Shown one piece after another: positions 63,701-64,000 of a stretch of DNA of 64,000 bases (the stretch's first letter is position 1; every line of letters begins with the position of its first letter). This DNA is from Acestrorhynchus altus (taxonomy: Eukaryota; Chordata; Actinopteri; Characiformes; Acestrorhynchidae): the NCBI GenBank assembly GCA_034509495.1, contig CM067511.1, positions 24,689,200 to 24,753,199 on the forward strand. The letters run 5' to 3'. The notes under the pieces are model-generated. The model made no database searches and was not told the DNA's origin. It worked only from the letters and a program-made list of their open reading frames with translations. The position numbers and the translations under genes were made by a program.

Positions 63701-63915
63701 ACATCCTTCTGGTCACAAGACCACTTCTCTAACCACAACTGTCCAGAATGTCTGAATAGAATTACACAAAATGGTTTATGATGGAATAAACACTCACCAC
63801 TGTTGTTCTGTACAGGCTCGAAGGCACAGGCCCACAACTGGGTGTCAAAATCCTCTGGACTGTCCTGCTTACTGTGACACTGCAGAACATGCAGAGGTTG
63901 CAGACTGGCAGGCTC
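57788..63915 (-). CDS. LRWD1: Leucine-rich repeat and WD repeat-containing protein 1 (ORCA), 5'-truncated by window
   Basis: LRWD1/ORCA binds the origin recognition complex and repressive histone marks. Only the C-terminal WD-repeat part is here. Nine exons, transcript order: 63915-63798, 62600-62494, 61535-61328, 61121-61049, 60627-60487, 60203-60100, 58657-58502, 58211-58102 and 57937-57788, giving 388 in-frame codons and a TAG stop. Segments diagnostic for LRWD1 include HVLQCHSKQDSPEDFDTQLW, VATCGGDSVCVIDCESG, KYKVPDEEFFSLSWT, FTGAYDNKIIMWDIG and GSIYLWSWSG. WD-type strands ending in IIMWDIG, IYLWSW, GRLWTY and VVIWKR mark blades. The N-terminal leucine-rich repeats are beyond 64000. Two donors are weak (GTTTG at 61048 and 58101). 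A possible ATTAAA poly(A) signal lies near 57163-57168. Confidence 0.95.
58912..59013. mobile_element. Short foldback MITE (about 100 bp)
   Basis: The left arm TATACCGTATTTTCTGGACT pairs with the right arm AGTCCGGAAAATACAGTATA; the arms extend to AAGCC/GGCTT-like cores, making a near-complete hairpin. This ACCGTATTTTCCGGACTATAAGC-type element is widespread in vertebrates, from memory. It lies in an LRWD1 intron. Confidence 0.7.
59019..59335 (+). mobile_element. Internally deleted copy of the 13093 Tc1-like element
   Basis: Begins GAGCTCAAGTGAATCTTGTT, matching 13178 onward (GAGCTCAGGTGCATCTTGTT), for about 70 nt. It then jumps to AAATGGGAGAAACTTCCCAA and follows the 3' part to GAAGCACTGTGAATACTAAT. 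Nearly the whole transposase is missing. Confidence 0.8.
59364..59514. mobile_element. hAT-like MITE, 151 bp
   Basis: Ends CAGCATTTTCCAAATCC and TTTGAGGAAACGCTG are inverted. Flanks TATTAAAC and ATTTAAAC give an 8-bp target duplication with 6 matches. It is non-coding and lies in the LRWD1 intron right of the Tc1 relic. Confidence 0.65.
63612..63670. repeat. (CA)n microsatellite with CG interruptions
   Basis: CA units interrupted by CG (ACGCACAC, GCGCACGC), about 130 nt downstream, in LRWD1 sense, of the donor at 63797. Confidence 0.95.
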
Positions 63916-64000
63916 CTGGCACAGCAGGAGGGAGATAGGCAGACATTAATAATGAGCTAATGACTTTGTGATGAGCCATTATCTAGAATGCAAAAGACTG

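Noticed and set aside
1..64000. CRISPR arrays, prokaryotic operons, integrated virus or new defence-like system
   Set aside because: No direct-repeat/spacer arrays, no gene clusters without introns, and no retroviral gag-pol or LTR pair were seen; all coding sequence is explained by five vertebrate genes and transposon relics.

Overview
This window is vertebrate nuclear DNA. The coding exons match bony-vertebrate genes closely, introns are short, and the intervening DNA is dense in microsatellites and in Tc1/mariner-like, hAT-like, SINE and LINE relics typical of teleost fish. Several repeats, notably the palindromic element at 16912-17550, resemble ones I recall from otophysan fish (characins, catfish). 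That placement is inference from memory, not a search.

Five protein-coding genes are present, all split into exons. From left to right: (1) AP2B1, minus strand, 4605-18536 plus a probable non-coding first exon near 18967. It codes for the AP-2 clathrin adaptor beta subunit; exons for residues 1-662 are here and the C-terminal ear lies left of the window. (2) PEX12, plus strand, 19338-21420, complete in three exons; a peroxisomal RING-type peroxin. AP2B1 and PEX12 are head to head over a short shared promoter. (3) ORAI2, minus strand, coding 31011-32932, with 5' UTR exons at 34775-34820 and from 36647; a store-operated calcium channel subunit. (4) BCKDK, minus strand, 41058-56796, eleven coding exons; the mitochondrial branched-chain alpha-ketoacid dehydrogenase kinase. 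(5) LRWD1, minus strand, from 57788 to the right edge. Only the C-terminal WD-repeat half is present; the leucine-rich-repeat half lies beyond 64000.

The genes work in unrelated processes: endocytosis, peroxisome import, calcium entry, branched-chain amino-acid catabolism, and origin/heterochromatin binding. There is no operon-like logic. Their adjacency is a synteny observation: their human counterparts lie on three chromosomes (AP2B1-PEX12 on 17q, ORAI2-LRWD1 on 7q, BCKDK on 16p).

Non-genic space: 1-4604 is AP2B1 intron; 21421-31010 lies between PEX12 and ORAI2 and includes probable ORAI2 3' UTR, one orphan exon-like ORF and several transposon relics; 36850-41057 lies between ORAI2 and BCKDK. 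I found no CRISPR array, prokaryotic feature or novel multi-gene system. The most interesting signals are at RNA-processing level: a GC-AG intron in AP2B1, a microsatellite serving as a polypyrimidine tract, an in-frame upstream start in ORAI2, and transposons against splice sites. All exon limits are read by eye from splice consensus and family knowledge.
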